Made by a program: the position numbers and the translations under genes. Under the pieces are notes generated by a model, which saw nothing but the letters and a program-made list of their open reading frames with translations, made no database searches and was not told the origin of the DNA. 64,000 nt of DNA from Paenibacillus donghaensis (lineage in GTDB: Bacteria > Bacillota > Bacilli > Paenibacillales > Paenibacillaceae): positions 4,836,001-4,900,000 of the forward strand of contig NZ_CP021780.1 of the NCBI RefSeq assembly GCF_002192415.1, in the 5' to 3' direction. Below are positions 8,281 through 18,353 of this stretch, piece after piece. Within the stretch, counting starts at the first letter, position 1. Each line of letters starts with the position of its first letter.

Positions 8281-10281
8281 CTATTGTCTAGTCTGAAATT
8301 TATGCTCTGGATCAGCGCTTTTCTCTTGTCTGTTATGCGGCGCCGACCAAAGACCCTCGTAATCAATCTGCGCCCAGAAACGGGTATTATAGTCAATGAA
8401 AATGGTCGATGTGTCGCCGTTCGATTTGGCCAGATCCCGCAGATAGGTATTATTCTTGAAGGCAGGGATTTCGTATAAGTCTCGCGCATACCCCCAGATG
8501 TTATTGAAATCAACAATGCGGTTACGCAGAGGACCCATATTTTTGAAATAATACGTATCAAAACGGGCCAGTGTGACAAATAAACGGACATCGGAGTCTG
8601 TAACATAATCGCCGAACAAAAACCGGCTGTCCGCAAGCCGCTCCTCTATGGAATCCAGCGCCCTATACAAATGGTCAAAAGCATCGTTGTAGGCTTCGAT
8701 CGACTGGGCGAACATGGCCTTATATACGCCGTTGTTGACGTTGTCAAACAAGAAGTCATTGTATCTGTCTATCTCCGTTCTAAGCTCTGACGGATACAAA
8801 TCAGGGGCGCCTGCTTGATGAAACGGAGCGAATTCATGCTCCAGATAATTAGTCAACCAGACGTAATCGTTATTTACAACTTTCCCGGTTGTGACGTCAA
8901 CTACAGCAGGCACCGTGGGTCTTCCCTTATAATCCGGATCGCCATTGGCGTATAATTCACTGAGAAATTGCACGCCCAGCACCGGATCTGTCTGATTCTC
9001 ATTGTAGACAAATTCCCAGCCAAGGTTCTGCTCATGCTTGCCGCGCCCCACCAGATTAATACTGATCGCATCCTCCAGCCCCAGCAATTCCCGTACGATA
9101 GAGGCGCGGTTGGACCAATGGCAACCCTTCGCCCAGATCAGACGATACCGGCCTGCTTCAACCGGCAGCTTGCCTTCTCCGTCACCGAAGGGAACTGTAA
9201 AGTGATTTTTTTGACGCACGAAGTAGCCCTTCTCATCAATCTCTTGCTCGGTTTCCTTAGGTCTTACACGTATATTAGCTTTAGAAGTCATGGCTACCGC
9301 CTCCTCTTTTAAATGGCTGAATCTGTTTCTGTCGTGAGGATTGTTCCACTGGCTCAAATCCGGTCCTTTGGGCAATATCCGATAAGGGTTGGAGCCTTCA
9401 GTACTTAACAGCACGGATAGATGGTAATGCTTCTTGATGGCTTCAAAATCAGTCGTATCTCCAAAGCCCGGAGTCTGGTATAGATCTCTGGCATAGGCCC
9501 ATAGATGGCGATAATCGGCAATCCGCTGCCGGTTCGTGCGGAACACGGTGAAATAAGCGATATCGAAGCGAACCAGCGTGGTATACAGCCGGACATCCGA
9601 ATCGGTCAGCTGATCTCCGAACAAATAACGGCGCGCAGAAAGACGTTCTTCCAATTCATCCAATCGTTCGAACAAAGCTGTATAGGCTTGCTCATAGGCT
9701 TCCTGCGAGCGGGCAAAACCAGCCTTGTATACACCATTATTCACATCAAGAAAGATTCGCTCGTTCAGCTCATCGATCTCGGCTCGCAAATGCAGGGGAT
9801 ACAGATCCGGTGCGTCCTGCTTATGCAGCGGAGCCCATGCAGTCTCCAAATGATTGGTCAGCTTAAAATAATCGTTATGTACTACCTTACCTGTCGCGAT
9901 TTCTACGATTGCCGGTACCGTAGGGCGCCCAAGATAATCAGGCTCGGCTGCCAGATAGGCTTCACTCAAATAACGGATACCCAGAACCGGGTCCTTTTCG
10001 CCTTCATCCAGCGTAAAGGCCCAGTCCGGATGCGGAAGATCGGGCCGGATCGGGTTCACTGTGCCGAGACTGATGGTTTCTTCGAGTCCCAGCAAGCGCC
10101 GCACTATGACCGCGCGGTGTGCCCAGGGGCAGGCAGCAGACCAAATCAGCCGATAACGCCCCTGTTCCACCGGAAACCCGTCCGGACCACCCCCAAATGA
10201 AGCGGAGAAACGGTTGGTCTGCCTTACAAATGATCCATTCGTTGCAATTTCTGCCGGTGATGCCTGGACTTTATTGTTCAT
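8281..10281 (-). CDS. Tandem fusion of two glutathionyl-hydroquinone reductase-like (YqjG/omega-GST) proteins
   Basis: A single frame of 666 residues made of two full-length homologous halves, 1-330 and 331-666. Each begins FVRQ.N.F, carries a thioredoxin-like domain with an active-site Cys, and a helical GST C-terminal domain ending near DSDVRL..TL.RFD. Half one has CPWAHR (Cys51), the motif of S-glutathionyl hydroquinone reductases; half two has CHWSNR (Cys387). Normal family members are one half long. At the junction an in-frame ATG (9291) is preceded by AAAGAGGAGG at good spacing, so half two may also be made alone. These organisms generally use bacillithiol, so the thiol partner is uncertain. 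The operon context suggests reductive removal of an S-substituent from an imported thiol compound. Confidence 0.88.
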   Translation of the reverse strand: MNNKVQASPAEIATNGSFVRQTNRFSASFGGGPDGFPVEQGRYRLIWSAACPWAHRAVIVRRLLGLEETISLGTVNPIRPDLPHPDWAFTLDEGEKDPVLGIRYLSEAYLAAEPDYLGRPTVPAIVEIATGKVVHNDYFKLTNHLETAWAPLHKQDAPDLYPLHLRAEIDELNERIFLDVNNGVYKAGFARSQEAYEQAYTALFERLDELEERLSARRYLFGDQLTDSDVRLYTTLVRFDIAYFTVFRTNRQRIADYRHLWAYARDLYQTPGFGDTTDFEAIKKHYHLSVLLSTEGSNPYRILPKGPDLSQWNNPHDRNRFSHLKEEAVAMTSKANIRVRPKETEQEIDEKGYFVRQKNHFTVPFGDGEGKLPVEAGRYRLIWAKGCHWSNRASIVRELLGLEDAISINLVGRGKHEQNLGWEFVYNENQTDPVLGVQFLSELYANGDPDYKGRPTVPAVVDVTTGKVVNNDYVWLTNYLEHEFAPFHQAGAPDLYPSELRTEIDRYNDFLFDNVNNGVYKAMFAQSIEAYNDAFDHLYRALDSIEERLADSRFLFGDYVTDSDVRLFVTLARFDTYYFKNMGPLRNRIVDFNNIWGYARDLYEIPAFKNNTYLRDLAKSNGDTSTIFIDYNTRFWAQIDYEGLWSAPHNRQEKSADPEHKFQTRQ
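9291..9312 (-). promoter_or_regulatory. Internal ribosome binding site and start inside the fused reductase gene
   Basis: Minus-strand AAAGAGGAGG lies eight bases before an in-frame ATG that begins exactly where the second reductase half begins. It looks like the retained start signal of what was once a separate second gene. Confidence 0.65.
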
Positions 10282-10300
10282 CTGGAATAACCTCCTTGTA

Positions 10301-10723
10301 CTACTCGATAAAACCCATTTCCTCTACCTTGGCCTCATTCGCATAGAGAGCCAAACCCGTTCTCATCTTGCGGAAACCCAAATGCTTATAGAATTCCAGC
10401 TTATCCGGGTGCGTGAATAGAATTACGTTGCAGTGCCTGACAAATCCCAGTAAATCCTCAATGATTATCCGTCCAATACCCAAGCCATGATACCGTGGCG
10501 TCACCGCGATATTATATATAGCTGCCTGAAATATGCCGTCAGAAATCGCACGCCCGATTCCGATCATTTCATTGCCGTCATAAACGAAGCTTACGGCATA
10601 GCTGTTCTCAAACGCTTGCCGATGGTCATCTGCAGAGGCGTTGGACAAGCCGAAATGTTTAAGCAGCTCCGCTACTTCCTCCCAATTCCTGCCGTGGCAA
10701 TCATTCCCGATATAGATATTCAT
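10301..10723 (-). CDS. GNAT family N-acetyltransferase
   Basis: A 140-residue acetyltransferase. The acetyl-CoA binding motif A is seen in YHGLGIGRIIIEDLL (residues about 80-94), preceded by the strand AAIYNIAVTP and followed by the FYKHLGFRKM motif B. First gene of the leftward operon, 19 bases ahead of the fused reductase. In B. subtilis, YxeL and YtmI/SnaA-type GNAT proteins N-acetylate S-modified cysteines before sulfur is released, and a similar role is a reasonable guess here. No substrate residues can be named. Confidence 0.88.
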   Translation of the reverse strand: MNIYIGNDCHGRNWEEVAELLKHFGLSNASADDHRQAFENSYAVSFVYDGNEMIGIGRAISDGIFQAAIYNIAVTPRYHGLGIGRIIIEDLLGFVRHCNVILFTHPDKLEFYKHLGFRKMRTGLALYANEAKVEEMGFIE

Positions 10724-10986
10724 CCGAATTCTCCATGCCTTTCCTAATAAGATGTGCTTTCATTAAGTAAATACGTCAGATGCTTCTCATCTCCCGATAT
10801 CGCACTAATCTCATCGGTTTATATGATTATAGGTTGATTATAACTATACTTATAGTAAAAAACGGAACCTTCGTTCACACTTTCTACGCTTGACTTCAAC
10901 GTCAGGACTCGTTTTAATGTGATTATCTCTTCCAATACTCATAATTCATATTGGTTAAATGCGTTTTATAAAAAGGGGGATTCATC
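10724..10986. promoter_or_regulatory. Divergent promoter region between acetyltransferase operon and AraC gene
   Basis: AT-rich gap of 263 bases separating two divergent units, so it should hold both promoters. A dyad with TATAG/CTATA arms is centred near 10845. No perfect -35/-10 pair stands out. Confidence 0.5.
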
Positions 10987-11856
10987 GTGAATGTGCATAC
11001 AAGACCATCCATACTCTACAAGCCCTTCCAGCCCGCTTTCGAAAAGATGCTGCATTCCTATACCGAATACAAGTCTTCCCTGACTGTTCCATACGGCGGA
11101 GGCATTCAGATTTACAGATTTTACATGGATGACTCGCATGTCAATCAAATGTTCGTCATCCCGGAAGGCTGCATGAGTCTGGTAATTTGCTGCCACCGGG
11201 ATCACCCGTCCGCCAATATATGCGGTACTTTGTACAAGGGCAGACAAGGCTTTTTTGTCCGTTCGGAGTGCGAATACATGGTTATTCGTTTTCTGCCGGG
11301 ATATGCGGAGCATTTCTTTCAATATCCCACAGGTGAATTTAGCGAGCTGGAAATTCCGGTGCAGGATGTTCTCCCCCATGCGGCTGAATTGCTGGAACGG
11401 GTGGTGGAGAAGAATACTTTTCATGAACGCGTTCAAGCATTTGAAGAATTTTATGGAAGATATATAAGGAACAAGCTGGAGATTCCCCGGCTCATTGAAT
11501 ATTTGACTGATCAAATTATCTGCACCCACGGCAAGCTGCATGTTAACGATTTATCACAGGATACAGGCTATTCCAGCCGTTATTTAATCAAAGTCTTTGA
11601 AAGGTATATTGGGGCTTCCCCGAAGCTGTTTAGCCGCATTATCCGCTTCCAGTATGTGCTGAAATCTTTGGAGAGTAAGCATTACAAAGAAACCCTGGAG
11701 CAAATCTCTGAGCTTGGTTATTTTGATCAGAATCACTTCATTAAGGAGTTCAAGGAGTTTAGTCTGACGACTCCGAAAAAGTATGCAATGAAAGGAACTA
11801 CAGGCAATCTTAATAATGAACCTTCGGAAAGATATAAAAAAAGCATTAGACTATGA
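10987..11856 (+). CDS. AraC family transcriptional regulator
   Basis: A 289-residue regulator starting at GTG with AAGGGGG upstream. The C-terminal third holds the two helix-turn-helix motifs: VNDLSQDTGYSSRYLIKVF and QISELGYFDQNHFIKEFKEF, ending in TPKKYA. The N-terminal part (GGGIQIYRFYMDDS...FVIPEGCMSLVICC) resembles the cupin-like sensor of DUF6597-type regulators. It is divergent from the acetyltransferase/reductase/ABC operon and probably controls it. It ends in a terminator shared with the convergent PTS operon. Confidence 0.9.
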   Translation: MNVHTRPSILYKPFQPAFEKMLHSYTEYKSSLTVPYGGGIQIYRFYMDDSHVNQMFVIPEGCMSLVICCHRDHPSANICGTLYKGRQGFFVRSECEYMVIRFLPGYAEHFFQYPTGEFSELEIPVQDVLPHAAELLERVVEKNTFHERVQAFEEFYGRYIRNKLEIPRLIEYLTDQIICTHGKLHVNDLSQDTGYSSRYLIKVFERYIGASPKLFSRIIRFQYVLKSLESKHYKETLEQISELGYFDQNHFIKEFKEFSLTTPKKYAMKGTTGNLNNEPSERYKKSIRL

Positions 11857-11876
11857 ATCAGTCTAATGCTTTTTTT
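11836..11876. terminator. Bidirectional terminator between AraC gene and PTS operon
   Basis: A-run plus stem AAAAAAGCATTAGACT / AGTCTAATGCTTTTTT with a 7-base loop. T runs form on both strands. It overlaps the AraC stop codon. Confidence 0.95.
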
Positions 11877-11892
11877 GAATTTTATTTGGGTA

Positions 11893-13314
<1,422 letters not shown>

Positions 13315-13326
13315 CTAATCTGTCTA

Positions 13327-14676
13327 TCAGGCATTTACAGACGCCGTATTTTTTTGTTCCGATTCGACGAGTTGTTTCTCATATGTTTTAAAGAATGGGT
13401 ACCAGATTATGATGGATACCGGAACAAGCACCCAGGAGAAGATAAGGTTCTTGATGCTCATGGATTGAATAGCAGCACCTACACCAATAGGAAGATAGGC
13501 TTTGAGATAGATATAAGAACCTTCAATCCAACCCAAACTCCCGGCAATATAGCCCAGTGTGGCACAAAATACAGGTGAAAAAATCAATGGAATCAACATG
13601 ACCGGGTTAAGCATAACGGGTGCTCCAAAAATAATAGGTTCATTAATTCCGAATAGAGCGGGAACAACTCCGGCTTTGCCTACCACCTTAAGTTGTTGGG
13701 ATTTGCTTCTGATCATTAGAATAACCAAGCCGATCAAACTTCCTGAACCCCCGATTAAGGCATAGCTGAACGTGTGGACAGCATGGAATATCGGTTCTTG
13801 TCCGGCAGCAACAAGCTCTGCATTTTGTGTAATCAACTGAATACTGAGCGGCATAATCAGCGGATATACGAGAGCCATTCCATGGATGCCGAAGAACCAT
13901 AAGAACATCCCGAAACTAATCAGAAGAGCCATTCCCCAAGGAGAATTCACGCCTTCCAGTCCTGGTGACAGCACCTTTGTAATTCCGTCAATCAGATTGA
14001 ATCCAGTAACTTCCATAAGGAACACATTAAATCCGAAGACTAGAATAATGTTCAAGAATAATGGAATAATCGATGAAAAGGCTTGTGCGACACTCGGCGG
14101 AACAGAATCTGGCAGTGTCAGCTTCAGCCCCTTCCGGTCACAGAAACGGGTGACTTCAACGGTTATAATAGCGATAATCATAGCCCCAAAAATGCCTACG
14201 GTCCCCAAATTAGCTGCAGCAATTACGCTAATTGCCGCATCTCCCCCGGCTGCCAAAGTAGATGACAGTACTCCTGAAGTGATAGGGGCAGCAACCATAA
14301 AGAATATACAAAGTGAGATAATACCATTGGACAAGGCGCTCATTTTATAGGAAGCCGCCAATTTGTAAGCGATTGTAAACGAGACTAGTAAACCAAATAA
14401 ATTCATAGTCATATTATAAGGAACTTTTAATATAGCCCCATAGTTTGTAGCGAGATCGATCCATCCATTAAGTAACCCTGAGAAAATCCAGGCGTTCGAT
14501 GCGATTTCAGCTGTTACCGGAGGCGTTGAAATAATATTGAAAATGGCTCCAATCAGAGTGAGCGGCACCATAGCCGCAAGTCCGCCTGATATCGCCTGTA
14601 AGTGGCGTTGGTTGGCCACTCTTGCCCCAAAAGGGGCAAGCTTGTTTTGCATGATTTCTACAAATCGCTTCAACAT
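13327..14676 (-). CDS. PTS lactose/cellobiose-family EIIC component
   Basis: The membrane channel of a beta-glucoside phosphotransferase system, 449 residues with about ten hydrophobic segments. The N-terminal HLQAISGGLAAMVPLTLIGA and the later GVVPALFGINEPIIFGAPVM are family signatures of CelB/LicC proteins; the Glu of NEPI contributes to sugar binding. It lies 14 bases after the IIB gene and 24 before the hydrolase gene. Cellobiose or lichenan oligosaccharides are the likely substrates. Confidence 0.94.
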   Translation of the reverse strand: MLKRFVEIMQNKLAPFGARVANQRHLQAISGGLAAMVPLTLIGAIFNIISTPPVTAEIASNAWIFSGLLNGWIDLATNYGAILKVPYNMTMNLFGLLVSFTIAYKLAASYKMSALSNGIISLCIFFMVAAPITSGVLSSTLAAGGDAAISVIAAANLGTVGIFGAMIIAIITVEVTRFCDRKGLKLTLPDSVPPSVAQAFSSIIPLFLNIILVFGFNVFLMEVTGFNLIDGITKVLSPGLEGVNSPWGMALLISFGMFLWFFGIHGMALVYPLIMPLSIQLITQNAELVAAGQEPIFHAVHTFSYALIGGSGSLIGLVILMIRSKSQQLKVVGKAGVVPALFGINEPIIFGAPVMLNPVMLIPLIFSPVFCATLGYIAGSLGWIEGSYIYLKAYLPIGVGAAIQSMSIKNLIFSWVLVPVSIIIWYPFFKTYEKQLVESEQKNTASVNA

Positions 14677-14690
14677 CGTGTAAATCCCGC

Positions 14691-14987
14691 CTATCCCTGA
14701 ATTTTAGCTGCTAATTTAATCACGTTTTCTGCATTCCCCATAGCGTAATCCATACTCTCAATAACAGCTACAGGTTTAGCGGTTCTGTCTTTCAGCTCAT
14801 TCAATTTATAAGAAATTTGTGGTCCTAACAGCACCAGATCAAAGCGGTCAATATTGTCATCAAAGTCCTGAACGGCATGCGCCTCAACCTTGATTTGAAT
14901 GTCCTTGGAATCCGCATATTTCATCATTTTTTTCATCAATATCCCCGTGGAAACTCCGCCTGCACATACCAATAAAATATTCATCAT
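14691..14987 (-). CDS. PTS lactose/cellobiose-family EIIB component
   Basis: Cytoplasmic 98-residue phosphocarrier. The phosphorylated cysteine lies in LLVCAGGVSTGIL at residue 8. It takes phosphate from EIIA and passes it to the sugar in EIIC. A GGAGGAAT site precedes two adjacent ATG codons; the first is used here. Length and motif match CelA/LicB. Confidence 0.94.
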   Translation of the reverse strand: MMNILLVCAGGVSTGILMKKMMKYADSKDIQIKVEAHAVQDFDDNIDRFDLVLLGPQISYKLNELKDRTAKPVAVIESMDYAMGNAENVIKLAAKIQG

Positions 14988-15010
14988 TTATTCCTCCTGC
15001 AATCGCTTAT

Positions 15011-15364
15011 TTAGTTGCTCTTATCTGCCTTACTCTCATGCAATTCAATGATTTCCTTGATCAGCTCTTGTGCTAGCAGACTGTTCATCAGATGATCCTG
15101 GGCATGGATAAGCAATACAGTAATTTCGGTTTTATTCCCTTCCGACTCACTGAACAACAACTTTGACTGAGCTTTATGAGCCTGTTTGGAACAAATTAGG
15201 GATTCTTTCATGAGTAAGGCAGCTTCATCCGTTCTGCCTGCTTTTGCCTCTTGCAGCGCCTGAAAAGCCAAGCTTCTGGCTTCACCCGATTTGCTGATCA
15301 ATTCCATAGCCACTTGTTCCATATCTATTTTCGCAGTATTATTCTCCACTTTCTGCTCCTCCAC
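15011..15364 (-). CDS. PTS lactose/cellobiose-family EIIA component
   Basis: A 117-residue three-helix phosphocarrier. The active histidine lies in LLIHAQDHLMNSLLAQEL, the second helix-end motif of CelC/LicA proteins. The start is drawn at GTG 15364; an ATG 14 codons later, just before EQVAMELISKSGEARS, would match the usual family length of about 103 residues and is an alternative. It follows the regulator gene by 39 bases. Confidence 0.93.
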   Translation of the reverse strand: MEEQKVENNTAKIDMEQVAMELISKSGEARSLAFQALQEAKAGRTDEAALLMKESLICSKQAHKAQSKLLFSESEGNKTEITVLLIHAQDHLMNSLLAQELIKEIIELHESKADKSN

Positions 15365-15403
15365 ATCTCTTTGTATATTCGGGGATACCCGCGGACAGCC
15401 AAT

Positions 15404-17344
15404 TTATACGTTCTTCAGCACTTTCAAGAAATCGGAAAATTTCTCAGCACTAGCTGCTGCAGCAATGCCGGCAGGCGAATCAAGCAAGGCTTCAATTTTT
15501 CCATACATCGCAGCCAGCATTTCTCTTTCTTTCGTGTTTACTGCAAACAACAAAACCAGCTTTATTTTTCTGCCTTGGTGTCTGATTGGGTTTTTAAAGG
15601 TTCCTACGGCTACAATCGAGGTCCTTGAGGCCGCTTCCATGGGATGAGGTATAGCTACACCACTATCCATTATGGTAGAAAACAGCCCTTCCCGCTCTAA
15701 CACCGAATCATAGAATTTCTTCTCATTCTCAATGTATCCGCCAACCTGCAATCTTCTGCACAGATTTGCTATACTTTCAAAATAATCTTCTCCGTTGAAG
15801 CGTTCAAACAGTTGATCATCCAGAAACCGCAAACCTTCCTGTCCCTTCTCTTCCATAACCAGCGGATAATAACTCATATCTATATACTGGGCGATTTTAT
15901 CCAAATCCTCACGCGTAACCAGCGGATTCACTTGAATAATTGGAATATCATAATTCCCCTGGATCGGCAACGTTGTTATGATCAAATGAACGGCTCCGAA
16001 TTCCTTATTCATAACTTGGGGCAGCTGATACAACGGAAAATGACCGACTATATTCATCTGGTCACCGAAGTGAGACAAGAGTCTCCGCTTAACTAGCTGC
16101 GCTGTACTGAGACCCGACCCGCACAGGATGGCAACCCGCTGCTTCTCCAGCTTTTCTTCCAGGGCTACCGCAATATGCAAGGCAATAAAAGTCAGTTCGG
16201 ACTCGTTAATCAGAACGTCAAGCTTCTCCTTAAGAATCGGTATGATCAATGTAGCAATCTCAAAGGCAAGGGAGTAGTTCTTCTTCACTTCTTCCTTTAA
16301 TGGATTATCATCATATTGTCCCCTGCGAAAGCGATGGATCATGGAATTCAAGTGAAGGCTAAGATTAGAAATAAACGTCTGGTTTGCCGAGAAATCATAG
16401 CCATACTTCTGGCGGATTTCATCCAGCAGACAGGTTGTCACCTGCCTGGTTTCTTCATCAAGAACGAAATCCTCATTATTCATCTTCATTACCCGCTTGG
16501 CTTTGAAGCTTTGCTGCAGGTAGATCCTGTCTTCGACTCCAATGCGAATGTTGAAGATTCTCTCGAGTTCAGTTACAAACTTGCTTACGATGCTGGAAAT
16601 ATCCGGGGATTTACCATTGAACTCAGCATTGAATCCTAATTGGATTCGCTTACAGCTAAGCAAGAAATCCACAGTTAGAAGATTGAGATCATTGTCAGTC
16701 ATCGAATAACCGGCTTCGTTTAAAGCAACTACGATCATATCGTAAATGCGAAATAAATCCCGTTTGATATTATCGGTCACGAGCAAGTTGCTTAACTTCA
16801 GGAGCACAGAGCCTACTTCCGACAATTTCTCCCGGCTCAGCATATGCCCCAGAACAATTCTTTTAGCGCTTTCAGTTCCGTAGAGATACAGTCCGCTGAC
16901 AGGCGAAATCCCAAGCTCTAAGTTGGGGAACGGTTTCAGGAATTCAATGATTTTTTTGATATCATAACTAATCGTAGTCTTGGAAACATAAACTTCATCC
17001 GCCAGACTCTCCATGCTGATATAATCCAATGAAGAGGTCAGCTTGAAAAGAATAAATGACATTCGTTCTTCAGGGGTATTGGGAACCGCGCTGAACAAAT
17101 CCTCCTGTTGTATGATCCGCTCCAGAAAATCGGAATTTCTCACCTCTTTTCCTATGTCATATCCATGTTGCCTCGATGATCTGATCTCCACCTCATAGGG
17201 AGCAAGGATCTCGTTAAGCGTTTTTATATCTGAACGAATAGTTCGGGTACTTACGCTCAACTTTCTGGCTAATTGCTCACCTGTCAGTGATTGATCCGCA
17301 CTTAATAGATGATAAATAATTTCCTTGTGCCTCTTGTGTATCAT
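15404..17344 (-). CDS. LicR-type PRD-containing transcriptional regulator (BglG/LicR family)
   Basis: A 646-residue multidomain activator for the PTS operon that follows it. Order: N-terminal helix-turn-helix (STRTIRSDIKTLNEIL), a second winged-helix region, two PTS regulation domains (about 185-400), an EIIB-like domain with Cys in ILCGSGLSTAQL (about 410-490) and an EIIA-like domain with the His of MDSGVAIPHPMEAAS near residue 560. Phosphorylation of these domains by PTS proteins would link sugar supply and glucose status to transcription. Unlike BglG antiterminators it carries DNA-binding domains. It is the first gene of the operon, so it probably autoregulates. Confidence 0.92.
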   Translation of the reverse strand: MIHKRHKEIIYHLLSADQSLTGEQLARKLSVSTRTIRSDIKTLNEILAPYEVEIRSSRQHGYDIGKEVRNSDFLERIIQQEDLFSAVPNTPEERMSFILFKLTSSLDYISMESLADEVYVSKTTISYDIKKIIEFLKPFPNLELGISPVSGLYLYGTESAKRIVLGHMLSREKLSEVGSVLLKLSNLLVTDNIKRDLFRIYDMIVVALNEAGYSMTDNDLNLLTVDFLLSCKRIQLGFNAEFNGKSPDISSIVSKFVTELERIFNIRIGVEDRIYLQQSFKAKRVMKMNNEDFVLDEETRQVTTCLLDEIRQKYGYDFSANQTFISNLSLHLNSMIHRFRRGQYDDNPLKEEVKKNYSLAFEIATLIIPILKEKLDVLINESELTFIALHIAVALEEKLEKQRVAILCGSGLSTAQLVKRRLLSHFGDQMNIVGHFPLYQLPQVMNKEFGAVHLIITTLPIQGNYDIPIIQVNPLVTREDLDKIAQYIDMSYYPLVMEEKGQEGLRFLDDQLFERFNGEDYFESIANLCRRLQVGGYIENEKKFYDSVLEREGLFSTIMDSGVAIPHPMEAASRTSIVAVGTFKNPIRHQGRKIKLVLLFAVNTKEREMLAAMYGKIEALLDSPAGIAAAASAEKFSDFLKVLKNV

Positions 17345-17529
17345 TGGATCACCACAACTTTCTTACTTATTCTAACCGTGGTTTCACGGACAATGCCATT
17401 CAATTAATTTCCTAAGTCGAGCGGAAATGATAGTCATTCTGAGCTGACATCTCTTCAGGCACAGCATATTGTGCACAGAAGTTCTATACTCCGCCAACCA
17501 GCTGCTTGCTTATATAGATGATTGCTGCC
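17345..17529. other. Upstream region of the LicR gene, no gene seen
   Basis: Holds the presumed PTS-operon promoter. A short dyad CCGTG / CACGG lies near 17377-17390. No convincing cre site or other gene. Confidence 0.4.
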
Positions 17530-17604
17530 AAGGAAAGCTGTTTGCGGCGTTTCGCTTGGCGGACAGATCGTCATCGAGATGTTGACGCAGCTTACGTAGT
17601 AACA
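17530..17604 (+). pseudogene. Remnant of an alpha/beta hydrolase gene
   Basis: A 24-codon frame without start reads KAVCGVSLGGQIVIEML then stop. GVSLGGQ is the nucleophile elbow (G-x-S-x-G-G) typical of alpha/beta hydrolases, and the surrounding residues fit. A terminator follows 13 bases later, so this looks like the scrap of a deleted rightward gene. Confidence 0.55.
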
Positions 17605-17616
17605 TATACCTCATCA

Positions 17617-17654
17617 AATAAGCCTCTCTTCCTATAGCGGAAGAGAGGCTTATT
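17617..17654. terminator. Hairpin terminator after hydrolase remnant
   Basis: Perfect 16-base arms AATAAGCCTCTCTTCC / GGAAGAGAGGCTTATT with a 6-base loop and a short T-rich tail. Confidence 0.75.
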
Positions 17655-17664
17655 CTCATATTTC

Positions 17665-17697
17665 GTTACTGCTTAGGATTCAGCCAGGATTTAGAGT
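17665..17697 (+). repeat. Left-end fragment of the 308 bp repeat element
   Basis: Matches 35601-35633 (TTACTRCTTAGG, then CAGCCAGGATTTAGAGT) with few differences. Only the first 33 bases are present, joined directly to the duplicated fragment at 17704. Confidence 0.7.
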
Positions 17698-17703
17698 GTT
17701 GCG

Positions 17704-17870
17704 CTGAACAAGCGGAATATTTAGAATGGGTGAAGTGTCATTTTGTTGTGGGAGTGGATAGTGGGCAAGCAGGGATCTTTGACATCAACAAGTATGGAAT
17801 CCCTGATGCTGAACCTCAGGAGCTGGATTCGCAGGGAGATAGTGATTGGTACTTAGCTTGTTGTGATATT
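17704..17870 (+). pseudogene. Broken duplicate of the gene at 2385-2909
   Basis: 167 bases align without gaps to 2590-2756, with only scattered substitutions. They encode the WVKCHFVVGVDSGQAG to WYLACCDI part. The 5' third and the Gly-rich C-terminus are missing, so it is a non-functional duplicate. The following open frame runs 26 codons into the end of the opposing lipoprotein gene and is unlikely to be used. Confidence 0.85.
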
Positions 17871-17919
17871 AGTGTAAAGATCTACAAGATGGGCGATGTC
17901 GTACGCAAGTGGACAGGTA

Positions 17920-18333
17920 CTACTCATTGTCTTTTATCCTTTGAATAGATACTTCGTTTTGTTCTATTAGTATTTGATACTCAACAATTTCTCCTTCATT
18001 AAATACTTCGCTAAATTCTTTACTTACCGAGTAATTATCTTTCGGATTGAGTGTAATCTTAAACAAACGCTTTCCATTTTTTATCGGGAACTTCGCAACC
18101 TTCCCAAAACTAATATTACTATCGATCAAAGAATTAATCTGAACGTCATCTTCTTCTTCAATAGTAACAACTACACTTCTTAAATATAACGGACTGTTAT
18201 TAGTAATCATTAAGTTATACTCTTCATCATCTGCTACTTTTGTATCATTTACTATATCTGTGCTATTTCTTTCACAGCCCGACAATATGAATATAAACAA
18301 TATGAATATAGATAACCATTTTTTCTCAGTCAA
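17920..18333 (-). CDS. Small lipoprotein of unknown function
   Basis: A 137-residue secreted lipoprotein. It starts at TTG with GAGAGGCG upstream; the signal peptide WLSIFILFIFILSGC ends in a lipobox Cys near residue 20. The mature part is acidic, with beta-type alternation (LRSVVVTIEEEDDVQI, LFKITLNPKDNYSVSKEF), suggesting a small beta-sandwich. No family recognised. Its 5' end and ribosome site are duplicated at 2910-2985, where the gene has been lost. It is convergent with the broken gene copy at 17704-17870. Confidence 0.72.
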   Translation of the reverse strand: MTEKKWLSIFILFIFILSGCERNSTDIVNDTKVADDEEYNLMITNNSPLYLRSVVVTIEEEDDVQINSLIDSNISFGKVAKFPIKNGKRLFKITLNPKDNYSVSKEFSEVFNEGEIVEYQILIEQNEVSIQRIKDNE

Positions 18334-18353
18334 TATGCTCGCCTCTCAATTCT
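18278..18353. repeat. Duplicate of 2910-2985
   Basis: Covers the start region of the lipoprotein gene; nearly identical to 2910-2985. See the matching entry there. Confidence 0.85.
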
